A DNA stretch of 64,000 nucleotides from Solirubrobacterales bacterium 70-9 (GTDB lineage Bacteria; Pseudomonadota; Alphaproteobacteria; Acetobacterales; Acetobacteraceae): contig CAJCJG010000159.1 of assembly GCA_903970625.1 (NCBI GenBank), forward strand, positions 1 to 64,000, read 5' to 3'. A model generated the notes under the pieces. It had not been told where the DNA came from. It worked only from the letters and a program-made list of their open reading frames with translations, and searched no databases. This document shows, one piece after another, positions 1 to 8,746 of the stretch. The position numbers and the translations under genes were made by a program. Each line of letters opens with the position of its first letter. Position 1 is the stretch's first letter.

Positions 1-88
1 GCTGACATAGGCGCTTTCTTCTCCCTCTCCGCCCCAAGGGGGCGGAGAGGGAGGAGAAGAGCGCGGACCAGTTTCGTCTTATGTCAGC
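1..88. repeat. Nested inverted repeat with a strong CT/GA-rich hairpin
   Basis: The outer arms are gctgacata (1-9) and tatgtcagc (80-88), which are exact reverse complements. Inside them lies a long hairpin (17-60): a CTTCTCCCTCTCCGCCCC-type left arm pairs with a GGGGCGGAGAGGGAGGAGAAG-type right arm around a 3-4 nt loop, with one small insertion. It sits just beyond the stop of the cytochrome gene on the minus strand, so it could end that transcript, although there is no T-run. Related shorter hairpins occur near 19112 and 25504, so it may belong to a dispersed intergenic repeat family (inference). Confidence 0.6.
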
Positions 89-123
89 GCCCATGGGTGG
101 AGGCCGGAGTGACGAGCAAGCCC

Positions 124-1650
124 TCAGTCCTGGCCGGGCGTGGCCGTCGCGACGCCGCTATAGACGAGGGTGGCGAAGCGTTGCAGCCATTCCACCTGCT
201 GCTCCGGCTTGATCGTCGTGTTCGCTTTGACGATGGGGCAGTATGCGGCCGTCAGACCGTTCACCAGATCCGCCTGCGCGGGTTTGGCGCCAGTCTCCAC
301 CATCGGCAGGATGGCTGCGATCTTCTGCTGCATGTTGCCTGCATCCACCTGATGCAGCAGCGCCGCCACCCCCGGCGCCGCGACTGCCGTTGCCAGCGAG
401 TCCGGCTCGATCTTCGTGCAGTCGCCGGTCCCGGACAGCATCGTCTTGGTGGTCTTTCCCAGGTCGTCCGCCATCGCGGCCGTCGCCGTCGTCGGAGCCG
501 TGTTGCCCCAGGAAGTACGGACGTAATTCGCGATGTCGGCCACTTGCTGGCTCGACAGCGCCGTGCCCAGCCCTGGCATCGGCCCGTACTGCTCGTGCGC
601 CTGCAATCCGCCGAGGATCGTGCGGATCACGTCCTGTGGGCCGCCCGCCATGACCACGCCGTTGCCGACCAGCGGCGGCACCGCGCCGGAGATGCCCTTG
701 CCGTCCGGCTGATGGCAGAAGGCGCAATTGTTCAGATAGTCCGTGGCGCCGGGGGCCGAGACCAAATGCCGATCCGGGAACAGCGACTGGGCCGGCGACA
801 CTTTCAGGTAGGCGGCGATGGCGTTCAGGTCGTCGTCGGACAGATATTGCAGGCTGGTGTGGACCACTTCGGCCATCGGCCCGGCCACCACGGCCTTCCC
901 GGGTGCCACGCCCTTCTTCAGATAATCGACCAGGTCTTGCTGGCTCCAGGCGCCAATTCCCTCACGCACATCGGACGAGATGTTGGGGGCGAACCAGCCC
1001 TGCCCCGTGATCTCGCCGCCGCCGAGCGCCTCGCCGGACTTGCTGCCGCTGAGCGCGTTGCGCGGCGTGTGGCAGGCGCCGCAATGCCCAAGGCCCTCGA
1101 CCAGATAGGCGCCGCGATTCTGTGCGTCCGAACGCGCGGGATCGGGCTTGAACGTGCCCTCGTGAAAGAACAGCGTGCGCCATGCGGCCAGCGACGTGCG
1201 GACGTTGAACGGAAATTCCAGATGGCTGGGCGGGCGCGGCGCATGCACGGGCGGCAGGCTGAACAGGAACGCCTTGATGGCCATGGCGTCGTCGCGCGTC
1301 ACCAGCGTGTAGTGGTCGAACGGCATGACCGGATACAGGTACGTGCCGTCGCGCCCCAGACCCTGATGCATCACCTTGTAGAAATCGTCGTCGCTCCATT
1401 TGCCGATGCCCGTGTCCGGGTCCGGCGTGATGTTGGGCGAACTGATGGTGCCGTAGGGCGTTTCGACCTGCCGCCCGCCGGCCATGGTCGCGCCGCCCGC
1501 GTTGGTGTGGCAACTGAAGCAGTCGCCGGCCCGTGCCAGATATTCGCCGCGCTTGACGATGTCCGGGCTCGGCGCATCGGCCGCCATCGCGGCGGGCGCC
1601 GCGACCAGGAGCAGGCCCGCGACAAGCTGACAAAACCATGCGCGATGCAT
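124..1650 (-). CDS. Tri-haem cytochrome c, membrane dehydrogenase subunit type
   Basis: This is a periplasmic electron-transfer protein of 508 residues. It has three CXXCH haem-attachment motifs: CFSCH at about 44-48, CGACH at 190-194 and CAFCH at 309-313. A signal peptide (residues 1-24, ending AAMA) precedes the first haem domain. The three-haem layout matches the cytochrome subunit of membrane alcohol, gluconate or aldehyde dehydrogenases, which passes electrons to ubiquinone or a terminal oxidase. The ATG at 1650 was chosen because a GGGAGA ribosome site precedes it and the signal peptide starts there; an upstream ATG would add 40 residues lacking signal character. No flavin, PQQ or molybdenum catalytic subunit lies beside it, so the partner enzyme is unknown. 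It is divergent from the oxygenase gene across about 137 bp. Confidence 0.88.
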   Translation of the reverse strand: MHRAWFCQLVAGLLLVAAPAAMAADAPSPDIVKRGEYLARAGDCFSCHTNAGGATMAGGRQVETPYGTISSPNITPDPDTGIGKWSDDDFYKVMHQGLGRDGTYLYPVMPFDHYTLVTRDDAMAIKAFLFSLPPVHAPRPPSHLEFPFNVRTSLAAWRTLFFHEGTFKPDPARSDAQNRGAYLVEGLGHCGACHTPRNALSGSKSGEALGGGEITGQGWFAPNISSDVREGIGAWSQQDLVDYLKKGVAPGKAVVAGPMAEVVHTSLQYLSDDDLNAIAAYLKVSPAQSLFPDRHLVSAPGATDYLNNCAFCHQPDGKGISGAVPPLVGNGVVMAGGPQDVIRTILGGLQAHEQYGPMPGLGTALSSQQVADIANYVRTSWGNTAPTTATAAMADDLGKTTKTMLSGTGDCTKIEPDSLATAVAAPGVAALLHQVDAGNMQQKIAAILPMVETGAKPAQADLVNGLTAAYCPIVKANTTIKPEQQVEWLQRFATLVYSGVATATPGQD

Positions 1651-1787
1651 CCGACGTTTCTCCCGAGGTACGGCCCACACGCGAAAGCGTCGAAAAGGCC
1701 CGGAGGTTCCATGACCCATCGCAACAGCCGGAAGGCGGTTGCCACCGCCGGATGCCAAGGTGCCCGACACCTCGCGAGCAAACCGAC

Positions 1788-2474
1788 GTGACCGACACCG
1801 AATGGCCCCGAATCGCCGCCGACCTCGACGCGCAGGGATGGGCGACGCTGCCCGCCCTGCTGACGGCGGAGCAGTGCGAGGCGATTGCAGCCCGCTACGA
1901 CGACGATATTTTCCGCAGCCGCGTGACGATGGCGCGGCACGGCTTCGGGCGCGGCGAATACAAATACTTTGCCTATCCGCTGCCCGACCATGTGGCCGAG
2001 CTACGCGGCGCGCTGTACGCCCGGTTGGCCCCCATCGCCAATTGCTGGAACGAAGCGATGGGCGTGCCCGTGCGCTACCCCGCCGCGCACGAACAATTCC
2101 TCGAACGCTGCCACGAGGCGGGGCAGACCCGCCCGACGCCGCTGCTGCTGCGCTACCGCCCCGGCGACTATAATTGCCTGCATCAGGACCTGTACGGCGC
2201 CCACGTCTTTCCGCTGCAAACCGCCATTCTGCTGTCCCGGCCCGGAGAGGATTTTACCGGCGGCGAATTCGTGCTGACCGAGCAGCGCCCGCGCATGCAG
2301 TCCCGCCCCTCCGTCGTGCCGCTCGCGCGCGGCGACGCGGTGGTGTTCGCGGTCAACCAGCGACCGGTGCAAGGCACGCGCGGATTCTACCGCACGGTTC
2401 TGCGCCATGGGGTCAGCACGCTGCGCTCCGGCCGGCGGCACACGCTGGGCATCATCTTCCACGATGCCACATAG
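1788..2474 (+). CDS. 2OG-Fe(II) oxygenase family protein
   Basis: A probable 2-oxoglutarate/Fe(II)-dependent dioxygenase of 228 residues. The iron-binding facial triad is visible: the H-x-D pair in CLHQDLYG and a distal histidine in RHGVS, followed by the 2OG-binding arginine in the RRHTLG strand. The double-stranded beta-helix core fills the C-terminal two thirds. The GTG at 1788 is preferred, giving an N-terminus reading VTDTEWPRIAADL; an ATG at 1638 would overlap the divergent cytochrome gene and add low-complexity residues. The ribosome site is weak. The substrate cannot be told from sequence; relatives hydroxylate proteins or small molecules. Confidence 0.8.
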   Translation: MTDTEWPRIAADLDAQGWATLPALLTAEQCEAIAARYDDDIFRSRVTMARHGFGRGEYKYFAYPLPDHVAELRGALYARLAPIANCWNEAMGVPVRYPAAHEQFLERCHEAGQTRPTPLLLRYRPGDYNCLHQDLYGAHVFPLQTAILLSRPGEDFTGGEFVLTEQRPRMQSRPSVVPLARGDAVVFAVNQRPVQGTRGFYRTVLRHGVSTLRSGRRHTLGIIFHDAT

Positions 2475-2540
2475 GGAACCAATCCGGTCCGGCCGCGATT
2501 GACGGTAACGTTTTTCCCGCGACCAACACGGAGCATGTCG

Positions 2541-2801
2541 ATGTCCATTCTGGCCTGGCTCGTCCTCGGACTCATCGCCGGCTTCATCGGCAGCAAGATC
2601 GTCAACGGCACCGGCCAGGGCCTCGTGCTGGACATCATTCTGGGTATCGTGGGCGCGGTGGTGGGCGGGTTCGTGTTCACCGCGTTCGGCGGCGCGCCCG
2701 TGACCGGGTTCAACCTTTACAGCATGGTCGTCGCCGTCGTCGGGGCGATCATCGTGTTGTGGCTCTACCACACGCTGGTGCGGCGCAACCGCTATACCTG
2801 A
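2541..2801 (+). CDS. GlsB/YeaQ/YmgE family stress-response membrane protein
   Basis: A small inner-membrane protein of 86 residues made of three hydrophobic segments with glycine-rich turns: a GLIAGFIGSKI segment, then GIVGAVVGGFVF, then MVVAVVGAIIVLWLY, ending in a basic tail. This is the layout of the transglycosylase-associated YeaQ/GlsB family, which is often induced by acid, envelope or general stress. The biochemical role is unknown. The second of two close ATGs (2541) was chosen because GGAG lies 7 nt upstream; the ATG at 2535 would be too near that site. Its stop lies 5 bp from the convergent SDR stop. Confidence 0.85.
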   Translation: MSILAWLVLGLIAGFIGSKIVNGTGQGLVLDIILGIVGAVVGGFVFTAFGGAPVTGFNLYSMVVAVVGAIIVLWLYHTLVRRNRYT

Positions 2802-2806
2802 CGGCC

Positions 2807-3541
2807 TCAGCGCCCGCCCGAGACCGTCACGATCGTGCCGGTGACGTAGCTGGCGGCGGGCGACAGCAGCCACGCGACGGCCTCCGCCACCTCGTCCGGC
2901 TGGCCGGCGCGGCGGATCGGGATGGTGGGGCCGATGCGGGCGAGGCGTTCGGGCTGGTTCATCTCCGTCTCGATCAGGCCGGGGGCGACGGCGTTGACGC
3001 GGATGCCCTCGGCAGCGACTTCGCGCGCGAGGCCCATGGTGAAACTGTCGATGGCGCCTTTGCTCGCGGCGTAGTGGACGAACTCGCCGGGGCCGCCGAG
3101 GCGGGCGGCGACGGAGGACAGGTTGACGATGGCGCCGCCGGCGCCACCGCGCGCGGTGGAGAGGCGGCGCACGGCCTCTCGCGCGCACAGCACCGAGCCC
3201 ATCACGTTGATGGCGAACGTTCGATATAGCGCCGCCGTGTCGAGGTCGGCCAGACGGCTGCTGGCGCCGACGATGCCGGCATTGTTCACCAGCCCGCCGA
3301 GCGGGCCGAGTGCGGCCTCCGCCGCGTCGAAGAGTTTTACGATGTCGGCTTCCGCCGCCACGTCGCCCTGGATGGCGTGCGCGTGGCCGCCGGCCGCCAC
3401 GATCTCTCGCACCACCTCGTCGGCGGCCGTGGCGTTGCTGGCGTAGTTGACCGCGACCGCATATCCGAGGCCCGCCAGCTTGCGGCAGATCGCGGCGCCG
3501 AGGCCCCGGCTGCCGCCGGTGACGACGATGGTCTTGCTCAT
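2807..3541 (-). CDS. SDR family NAD(P)-dependent oxidoreductase
   Basis: A classical short-chain dehydrogenase/reductase of 244 residues, probably cytoplasmic. Visible motifs are the cofactor glycine motif TGGSRGLG at residues 8-15, NNAG at 86-89, the catalytic serine in NLSS near 142, and the Tyr157-x-x-x-Lys161 pair in YAASK. The C-terminus YVTGTIVTVSGGR is typical of the FabG-like branch. The substrate is not predictable. It lies 11 bp downstream of the adenine deaminase gene on the same strand, so the two are probably co-transcribed. Confidence 0.9.
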   Translation of the reverse strand: MSKTIVVTGGSRGLGAAICRKLAGLGYAVAVNYASNATAADEVVREIVAAGGHAHAIQGDVAAEADIVKLFDAAEAALGPLGGLVNNAGIVGASSRLADLDTAALYRTFAINVMGSVLCAREAVRRLSTARGGAGGAIVNLSSVAARLGGPGEFVHYAASKGAIDSFTMGLAREVAAEGIRVNAVAPGLIETEMNQPERLARIGPTIPIRRAGQPDEVAEAVAWLLSPAASYVTGTIVTVSGGR

Positions 3542-3552
3542 GGTCGGTTCCT

Positions 3553-5325
3553 TCAGTTGGCGGCCAGCAGGCAGGAGGCGAACATCTCGCCGCTGGTGCC
3601 GTCGGCGATGCCGAGGTCGGTGACATGTGGGCCGGGATTGCAGGCAAGGCTGGCACCGAACACCGCTTTCAGCACCAGATAGGGCGGCGACCAGTCGGTC
3701 AGCGGTTCGGCGGCGGCGCGCAGGGCGCGGAAATTTTCCGCGACCGTTTCGGTCGGCGCGTCGGACAGCAGGCCGCAGACGGGCAGCGGGACGACGGCGC
3801 GCACGACGCCATCGGTGGCGACCGCGACGCCGCCGTGCGCCGCGATCACGGCGTTCGCGGCGGCGGCCATGTCGATCGGGTCGTGGCCGAACACCGCAAG
3901 ATTGTGGCTGTCGTGCAGCACGCTGGTTGCCAATGCCCCGCGCCAGCTTCCCCAGCCGCGCAACACGCCGAGCGCGGGCGTGGCGGGCGCGTGGCCGTGG
4001 CGATGGATCACCGCCATCAGCGTCGCGTCCGCGGGCAGCACGGCGGCGCCCCCGCGGACTGGCACCTCCATCTCGCCCCAGGACGTGAAGCGGGGATTGT
4101 CCACCGTGCGGACGCGCGCGAGCGGCCCGTTGCCTGGCACCGCCAGCCGGAACTGCTCCGGCGACAGCGGCGGAACGTGCATCGTGGACGGCAACGCGGT
4201 GGGCGCGGGCGGAATGGGAACGGTCAGCGCGCCCTCGTGCGCAACATGGCGGCCGGAGGCGAACACGTCGCGGATTGTCACGGCTTCCAGATCGGTCAGG
4301 ACCAGCAGGTCCGCGCGCCGGCCCGGTGCCAGCAGGCCGAGATCGCGGCGGCCGATACGCTCCGCCGCGTTCAGCGTCGCTGCGCGCAATGCCTGCATCG
4401 GCGGCAGCCCGTGCCCGATCAGGCGGCGCAGCAGCGCGACCATGCCGCCCTCGGCCACCAGATCGTCCGGGAACACGTCGTCGGTGCAGAGGGTCAACGC
4501 CTGCGGCACCATCGGCAGCGAGAGGAGCGCCTGGACGGCTCCGGGCAGCACGTACGGGTGGGACCCGCGCAATTCGATGGCGAAGCCGGCGCGCAGCTTT
4601 TCAAGCAGGTCGTCGCCGGAAGTGATCTCGTGGTCGGACTGGATGCCGGCGGCGGCGAAGCCTTGGAGATCGGCGCCGGACAGGCCGCGCGCGTGGCCGC
4701 AGACCAGCTTGCCGCTGGCCAGACCGGCGCCCACGACGCCCGCCATTTTGGGCCCGCGTTCCAGCACGCCGCGCATGTCCATCACCTCGGCGACGCCGGC
4801 CACGTCGGGCCAGGACAGCATCTCCGCCATCTCCGCCGCCTCGAACACCGCGCCGCCGCGCTCCAGGCCGGGGGCGGAGGGCACGCAGGACGGGGCCAGC
4901 ACCAGCACGCGCAACGGCAGGCCGCGCGAGGCGGCGATGGCCCAGCGCACCCCCGCCAGCCCCAGCACGTTGCCGAGTTCGTGCGGGTCCCAGCAGATCG
5001 TCGTCGTGCCCTGCGGCACCACGGTTTCGGCGTAGCGGCGCGGCGTGACCATCGAGCTTTCGATGTGCAGGTGCGTGTCGATCAGGCCGGGCGCGAGAAA
5101 GCAGCCGGTCGCGTCGCGCGTCGTCTGCGCGTCCTCGCGCCGGCCGGGGGGGTGGACGCTGGCGATCAGCGGACCGACCACGCCGATGTCGGCGAGGCGC
5201 AGTTCGCCGGTCATCGTGTCCACAATTGTGCCGCCGGTGAACAGCAGATCGAACGGCGCTTGCCCCCGCGCGGCGCGGACGGCGCGGTCGCGGAGCGCGG
5301 GATCGTCGAGATCGGGGTTGGTCAT
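3553..5325 (-). CDS. ade: Adenine deaminase
   Basis: Amidohydrolase-fold enzyme of 590 residues, predicted to deaminate adenine to hypoxanthine and ammonia in purine salvage or catabolism. The family metal-binding motif GLIDTHLHIESSM is present, followed by WDPHELGNVLG, a QSDHE histidine motif and CTDD near the C-terminal end of the barrel. A C-terminal adenine-deaminase domain with HDSHNL and PGPHVTDLGIADG follows. The start at 5325 gives the usual family N-terminus; the longer in-frame reading adds 76 low-complexity residues overlapping the divergent transporter promoter. It is divergent from the peptide-type importer (76-bp gap) and upstream of the SDR gene. Confidence 0.9.
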   Translation of the reverse strand: MTNPDLDDPALRDRAVRAARGQAPFDLLFTGGTIVDTMTGELRLADIGVVGPLIASVHPPGRREDAQTTRDATGCFLAPGLIDTHLHIESSMVTPRRYAETVVPQGTTTICWDPHELGNVLGLAGVRWAIAASRGLPLRVLVLAPSCVPSAPGLERGGAVFEAAEMAEMLSWPDVAGVAEVMDMRGVLERGPKMAGVVGAGLASGKLVCGHARGLSGADLQGFAAAGIQSDHEITSGDDLLEKLRAGFAIELRGSHPYVLPGAVQALLSLPMVPQALTLCTDDVFPDDLVAEGGMVALLRRLIGHGLPPMQALRAATLNAAERIGRRDLGLLAPGRRADLLVLTDLEAVTIRDVFASGRHVAHEGALTVPIPPAPTALPSTMHVPPLSPEQFRLAVPGNGPLARVRTVDNPRFTSWGEMEVPVRGGAAVLPADATLMAVIHRHGHAPATPALGVLRGWGSWRGALATSVLHDSHNLAVFGHDPIDMAAAANAVIAAHGGVAVATDGVVRAVVPLPVCGLLSDAPTETVAENFRALRAAAEPLTDWSPPYLVLKAVFGASLACNPGPHVTDLGIADGTSGEMFASCLLAAN

Positions 5326-5401
5326 GGGCGAAGCGTGGCACTCCGGTTGCACCGCAGCAAGCGGGGCGTAAGCTGGATTCGATTGCGATGAGGATGGCGC
5401 G

Positions 5402-6970
5402 ATGGGACTCACGCGGCGAGATTTTACCCTGGGCGCGGGGGCAGCAATCGGCCTGCCGTGGCTGGCGGCACCCCGCGCGGCGCACGCCGCGACCGCCAGC
5501 GCCGTTTTGGGCATCGACGCCGATCCGCCGACGCTGAACCCGGCCATGTCCACCGACTACGGCACCGGCGATGTCGGTGCGAAAATTTTCGAGGGCCTGA
5601 TCTGGCTGGATCGCGACTATCAGCCGAAGCCGTCGCTGGCGACCGCCTGGACCGTCTCGCCTGACGCGAAGGTTTATACGTTCACGCTGCGCGAGGGCGT
5701 GACATGGCACGACGGCAAGCCGTTCGGCGCCGACGATGTGGTGTTCACTTTTTCCGACATTCTGGCGAAATATCATCCGCGCACATCGGCAGTACTGAAG
5801 ACCATCGGGGCCGTCGTGACCTCGCCAGATCCGAAAACCGTCGTGGTGACGTTGCAGAAGGGTTACGCACCGTTTCTGGTTCAAATGTCGGTGTTCGACG
5901 CGCCGATTCTTCCCAAGCATCTGTATTCGGGTGCCGACATCCCGGCCAACCCAGCCAATCAGGCGCCGGTCGGCACCGGACCGTTCCGGTTCGGCGGCTG
6001 GACGCGCGGGGCGACGATCCAGACCACGCGCAATCCGGCTTGGTGGGGCGGCGCCGCCGGCCTCGACGAAATCATTTTTCAAATCGTGCCGCAGCCTGCC
6101 AATCGCGCCTCCGGCCTGGAGACCGGCGAGATCGACGCCGTGGTGGACTTCTATCTGCCGAAGCCGGACGAGCCGCGTTTGATGAAGAACCCCGCGCTGC
6201 AATTCCGCAAGGGCATCAACATTCCCGCCGTCTATTTTCTCGCGTTCAACACCGCCCGGCCCGTTTTTGCCGGCAAGGAGGCGCGGCAGGCGGTGGCGTG
6301 CGCCATCGACCGGCCGCGCCTTGTGCAACAGGTGATGAACGGGCTGGCGCGCCCCGGCTACGGCGCATTCGGCGACGGGTTCAAATGGCTGCTCGATCCC
6401 GACGACAATTATGCCAAACGCTATCCGCTCGATCCGGCACACGCGCGCGACCTGCTGGCAAAAACGCCGGCCGCCGGGCAGACGGTGTCGCTGGTGTACG
6501 ACGCGGCCCGGCCGCAACTGCGCGCGACGGCCCAGATCGTTCGCGACAATCTGCATCAGATCGGGCTGGAAGTTTCGCTGTTGCCGCTAGAGCGGGCCGT
6601 TGGGATGGAGAAGGTTTTCACCCAGCACGATTTCGACCTGACGCTGCAATCGTATTTTTCTGCCGGCGATCCGGCCATCGGCTACACGCGCCTCTATCAA
6701 ACGCAGACCGGCAACAAGGCGCTGACCAACGCCACCGGCTATTCCAATCCGGACGTGGATCGGCTGCTCGCCGAAGCATCGGTGGCGCCGAACCGCGATG
6801 ACCGCGCAAGAATCTATCGGGAGTTGCAGGCGATTTTGAACGATGACCTGCCAAGCCTGATTCTGTTCGACGAGGAGACGGTGGATTTTGCCTCCAAACG
6901 GCTGAGCGGCTTGTGGCCCGCCATCGACGCGCGCGACCAGTGGGGCGGCGTGAAGATGGCGGCGGATTAG
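5402..6970 (+). CDS. ABC transporter substrate-binding protein, peptide/nickel (SBP_bac_5) family
   Basis: Periplasmic solute receptor of 522 residues for the importer encoded just downstream. The N-terminus carries a twin-arginine export motif, TRRDFTLGAG, then a hydrophobic stretch ending in an AHA-A cleavage site. The mature part has the family 5 hallmarks PPTLNPAMSTDYGTG near the N-terminus and VTWHDGKPFGADDVVFTF around residue 100. Family members bind di- or oligopeptides, opines, nickel or glycosides, so the ligand is open. It is the first gene of a five-gene operon with very short or negative spacing. Confidence 0.9.
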   Translation: MGLTRRDFTLGAGAAIGLPWLAAPRAAHAATASAVLGIDADPPTLNPAMSTDYGTGDVGAKIFEGLIWLDRDYQPKPSLATAWTVSPDAKVYTFTLREGVTWHDGKPFGADDVVFTFSDILAKYHPRTSAVLKTIGAVVTSPDPKTVVVTLQKGYAPFLVQMSVFDAPILPKHLYSGADIPANPANQAPVGTGPFRFGGWTRGATIQTTRNPAWWGGAAGLDEIIFQIVPQPANRASGLETGEIDAVVDFYLPKPDEPRLMKNPALQFRKGINIPAVYFLAFNTARPVFAGKEARQAVACAIDRPRLVQQVMNGLARPGYGAFGDGFKWLLDPDDNYAKRYPLDPAHARDLLAKTPAAGQTVSLVYDAARPQLRATAQIVRDNLHQIGLEVSLLPLERAVGMEKVFTQHDFDLTLQSYFSAGDPAIGYTRLYQTQTGNKALTNATGYSNPDVDRLLAEASVAPNRDDRARIYRELQAILNDDLPSLILFDEETVDFASKRLSGLWPAIDARDQWGGVKMAAD

Positions 6971-6971
6971 G

Positions 6972-7946
6972 GTGCGGGCCGCCGCCCTCGGCTGGTTCGT
7001 GCTGCGCCGGCTACTGCACGCGGTCCCGCTGCTGTTCTGCGTCGTGGTGCTGAACTACGCGCTGATCGCGAGCACACCGGGCGATCCCGTGACCGTGCTG
7101 GTCGGCGACTTCCCGGCGCCCGCTGAGTACAAGACGCAGGTACGGCACGATTACGGGCTGGACCAGCCGATCCCGGTGCAGGTCGCGCGCTATGTCACGC
7201 GCGTGCTGCACGGCGATCTCGGCTATTCGTTTGCCAATCGCCAGCCCGTGCTGTCGCTGATTGCGGGACGGTTGGCGGCGACGTTGGAACTGACGGCCAC
7301 GGCGCTGGGGTTTTCCAGCCTGCTCGGCATCGCACTCGGCGTTTTGTCCGCGCGCAGGCCGGACGGCGTTTTGGACCGCGCGGTGCGCGGCCTTGCCACC
7401 GCAGGCTACGCGCTGCCGGAATTCTGGGTGGGCCAAATGCTGATTCTGGTGTTCGCGATCTGGCTCGGCTGGCTGCCGTCGCAGGGCGCGCACGCGATAC
7501 GCGGCGTGGCCCCGGGCTGGGCCGGCATCGCCGACGGCGTGCGGCATCTGATCCTGCCGGCGCTGGCACTGTCGTTGCGCTATCTCGCGTTGATCGCCCG
7601 CATCACCCGCGGCGCGATGCTCGAAGTGCTCGGCGCCGACTTCATCCTTGCCGCGCGGGCACGCGGGGCCAGCGAGCGGGCCGTGCTGATCGGCCATGCG
7701 CTGCGCAATGCGGCCGCACCCGTCATCACCGTGATCGGCTTCAATCTCGGTTTCATCCTGGCCGGATCGGCGCTGATCGAGACCGTGTTCGGCTGGCCAG
7801 GCATCGGCCGCCTGCTGTTCGACTCCATCGGCAGCCGCGACTACCCAACGATGATGGGAATTTTGCTCGTCGTCTCGGCGACGGTCGTGGCGGCGAATCT
7901 GGCGACCGACATTCTGCACCGGATGCTGGACCCGAGAGTCGGATGA
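6972..7946 (+). CDS. ABC transporter permease, DppB/OppB type
   Basis: Inner-membrane permease of 324 residues with about six hydrophobic helices. The first helix (RRLLHAVPLLFCVVVLNYAL) and the loop with TPGDPV are typical of DppB/OppB proteins. The EAA-type loop that contacts the ATPase is present near residues 220-240 (ARARGASERAVLIGHALRNA). Translation starts at a GTG one base after the stop of the binding-protein gene, and the stop overlaps the next permease start by 4 bp (ATGA), so the operon is translationally coupled. Confidence 0.9.
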   Translation: MRAAALGWFVLRRLLHAVPLLFCVVVLNYALIASTPGDPVTVLVGDFPAPAEYKTQVRHDYGLDQPIPVQVARYVTRVLHGDLGYSFANRQPVLSLIAGRLAATLELTATALGFSSLLGIALGVLSARRPDGVLDRAVRGLATAGYALPEFWVGQMLILVFAIWLGWLPSQGAHAIRGVAPGWAGIADGVRHLILPALALSLRYLALIARITRGAMLEVLGADFILAARARGASERAVLIGHALRNAAAPVITVIGFNLGFILAGSALIETVFGWPGIGRLLFDSIGSRDYPTMMGILLVVSATVVAANLATDILHRMLDPRVG

Positions 7947-8746
7947 TTCCGATTTCCGTATTTATCGCGGGCGGTTGGCTCACGCTGACTGTTCTGGCGG
8001 CCGTGTTTGCGCCGCTGGTCGCGATGGACCCGTATGCGGGCGGCCCGGACGCGCTGCTGCCGCCGCTATCGCCGGCGCACTGGCTGGGCACTGACGACCT
8101 TGGCCGCGACATCTTTGCGGAAACCTTGTTCGGCACGCGGGTTTCGCTGACCGTGGGCGTGACGACCGCGATTGCCGGCGCGGTGATCGGGGTCGCGGTG
8201 GGGGCTGCGGCCGGGTGGCTGGGCGGAGTTGCCGATGCGGCGCTGATGCGCCTGACCGAACTGTTCCAAACGCTGCCGCGCTTCGTGCTGGCGCTGGTGA
8301 CGATCGCCCTGTTCGGGCCTGGGCTGGCGAAAGTGATCGTCGTGATTGGCATTTTGGCATGGCCGCAAACCGCGCGCGTGGTGCGCGCATCGGTCGCGAC
8401 GCTGCGTTCGGCGCCGTTCGTCGAGGCCGCGCGCGTCGGCGGCATGCCCGGCATCGCGCTGGTGCTATCTGAAATTCTGCCCAACGTCGCGGCCCCGGTG
8501 ATCGTGCTGGCGGCGCTGGATGTGGCGACGGCCATTCTGCTCGAAGCCGGCCTCGGCTTCTTCGGGCTGGGCGATCCGAATCTCGTCTCCTGGGGCGCGA
8601 TGCTGAACGAGGCGCAGCAATATCTGCGCACCGCGTGGTGGATGGCGGTGTTCCCCGGCATTGCCATCGCCGCGACGGTGCTCGCGTTCAACCGCCTCGG
8701 CGACGCGCTGAATGCGGCGACCGATCCGCGCGGGCGGGGCCGGTGA
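7943..8746 (+). CDS. ABC transporter permease, DppC/OppC type
   Basis: Second inner-membrane permease of the importer, 267 residues. After the first helix comes the family signature HWLGTDDLGRDIFAETLFGT, then five more helices and the EAA-like loop VEAARVGGMPGIALVLSEIL. The C-terminal region (GLGFFGLGDPNLVSWG) is characteristic of DppC/OppC. It lacks the longer cytoplasmic N-terminal extension of many OppC proteins. It overlaps the preceding gene by 4 bp and the following ATPase by 4 bp. Confidence 0.9.
   Translation: MIPISVFIAGGWLTLTVLAAVFAPLVAMDPYAGGPDALLPPLSPAHWLGTDDLGRDIFAETLFGTRVSLTVGVTTAIAGAVIGVAVGAAAGWLGGVADAALMRLTELFQTLPRFVLALVTIALFGPGLAKVIVVIGILAWPQTARVVRASVATLRSAPFVEAARVGGMPGIALVLSEILPNVAAPVIVLAALDVATAILLEAGLGFFGLGDPNLVSWGAMLNEAQQYLRTAWWMAVFPGIAIAATVLAFNRLGDALNAATDPRGRGR

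Noticed and set aside
97-1791. Long plus-strand open frame opposite the cytochrome gene
   Set aside because: Arginine/histidine-rich product without motifs; it is the GC-rich antisense shadow of the tri-haem cytochrome, which has clear haem motifs and a signal peptide.
2475-2500. GGAAC upstream of the GlsB-like gene as an EcfG promoter
   Set aside because: The expected CGTT is not present at 16-17 nt spacing (CGATT is found), so the match is too weak.
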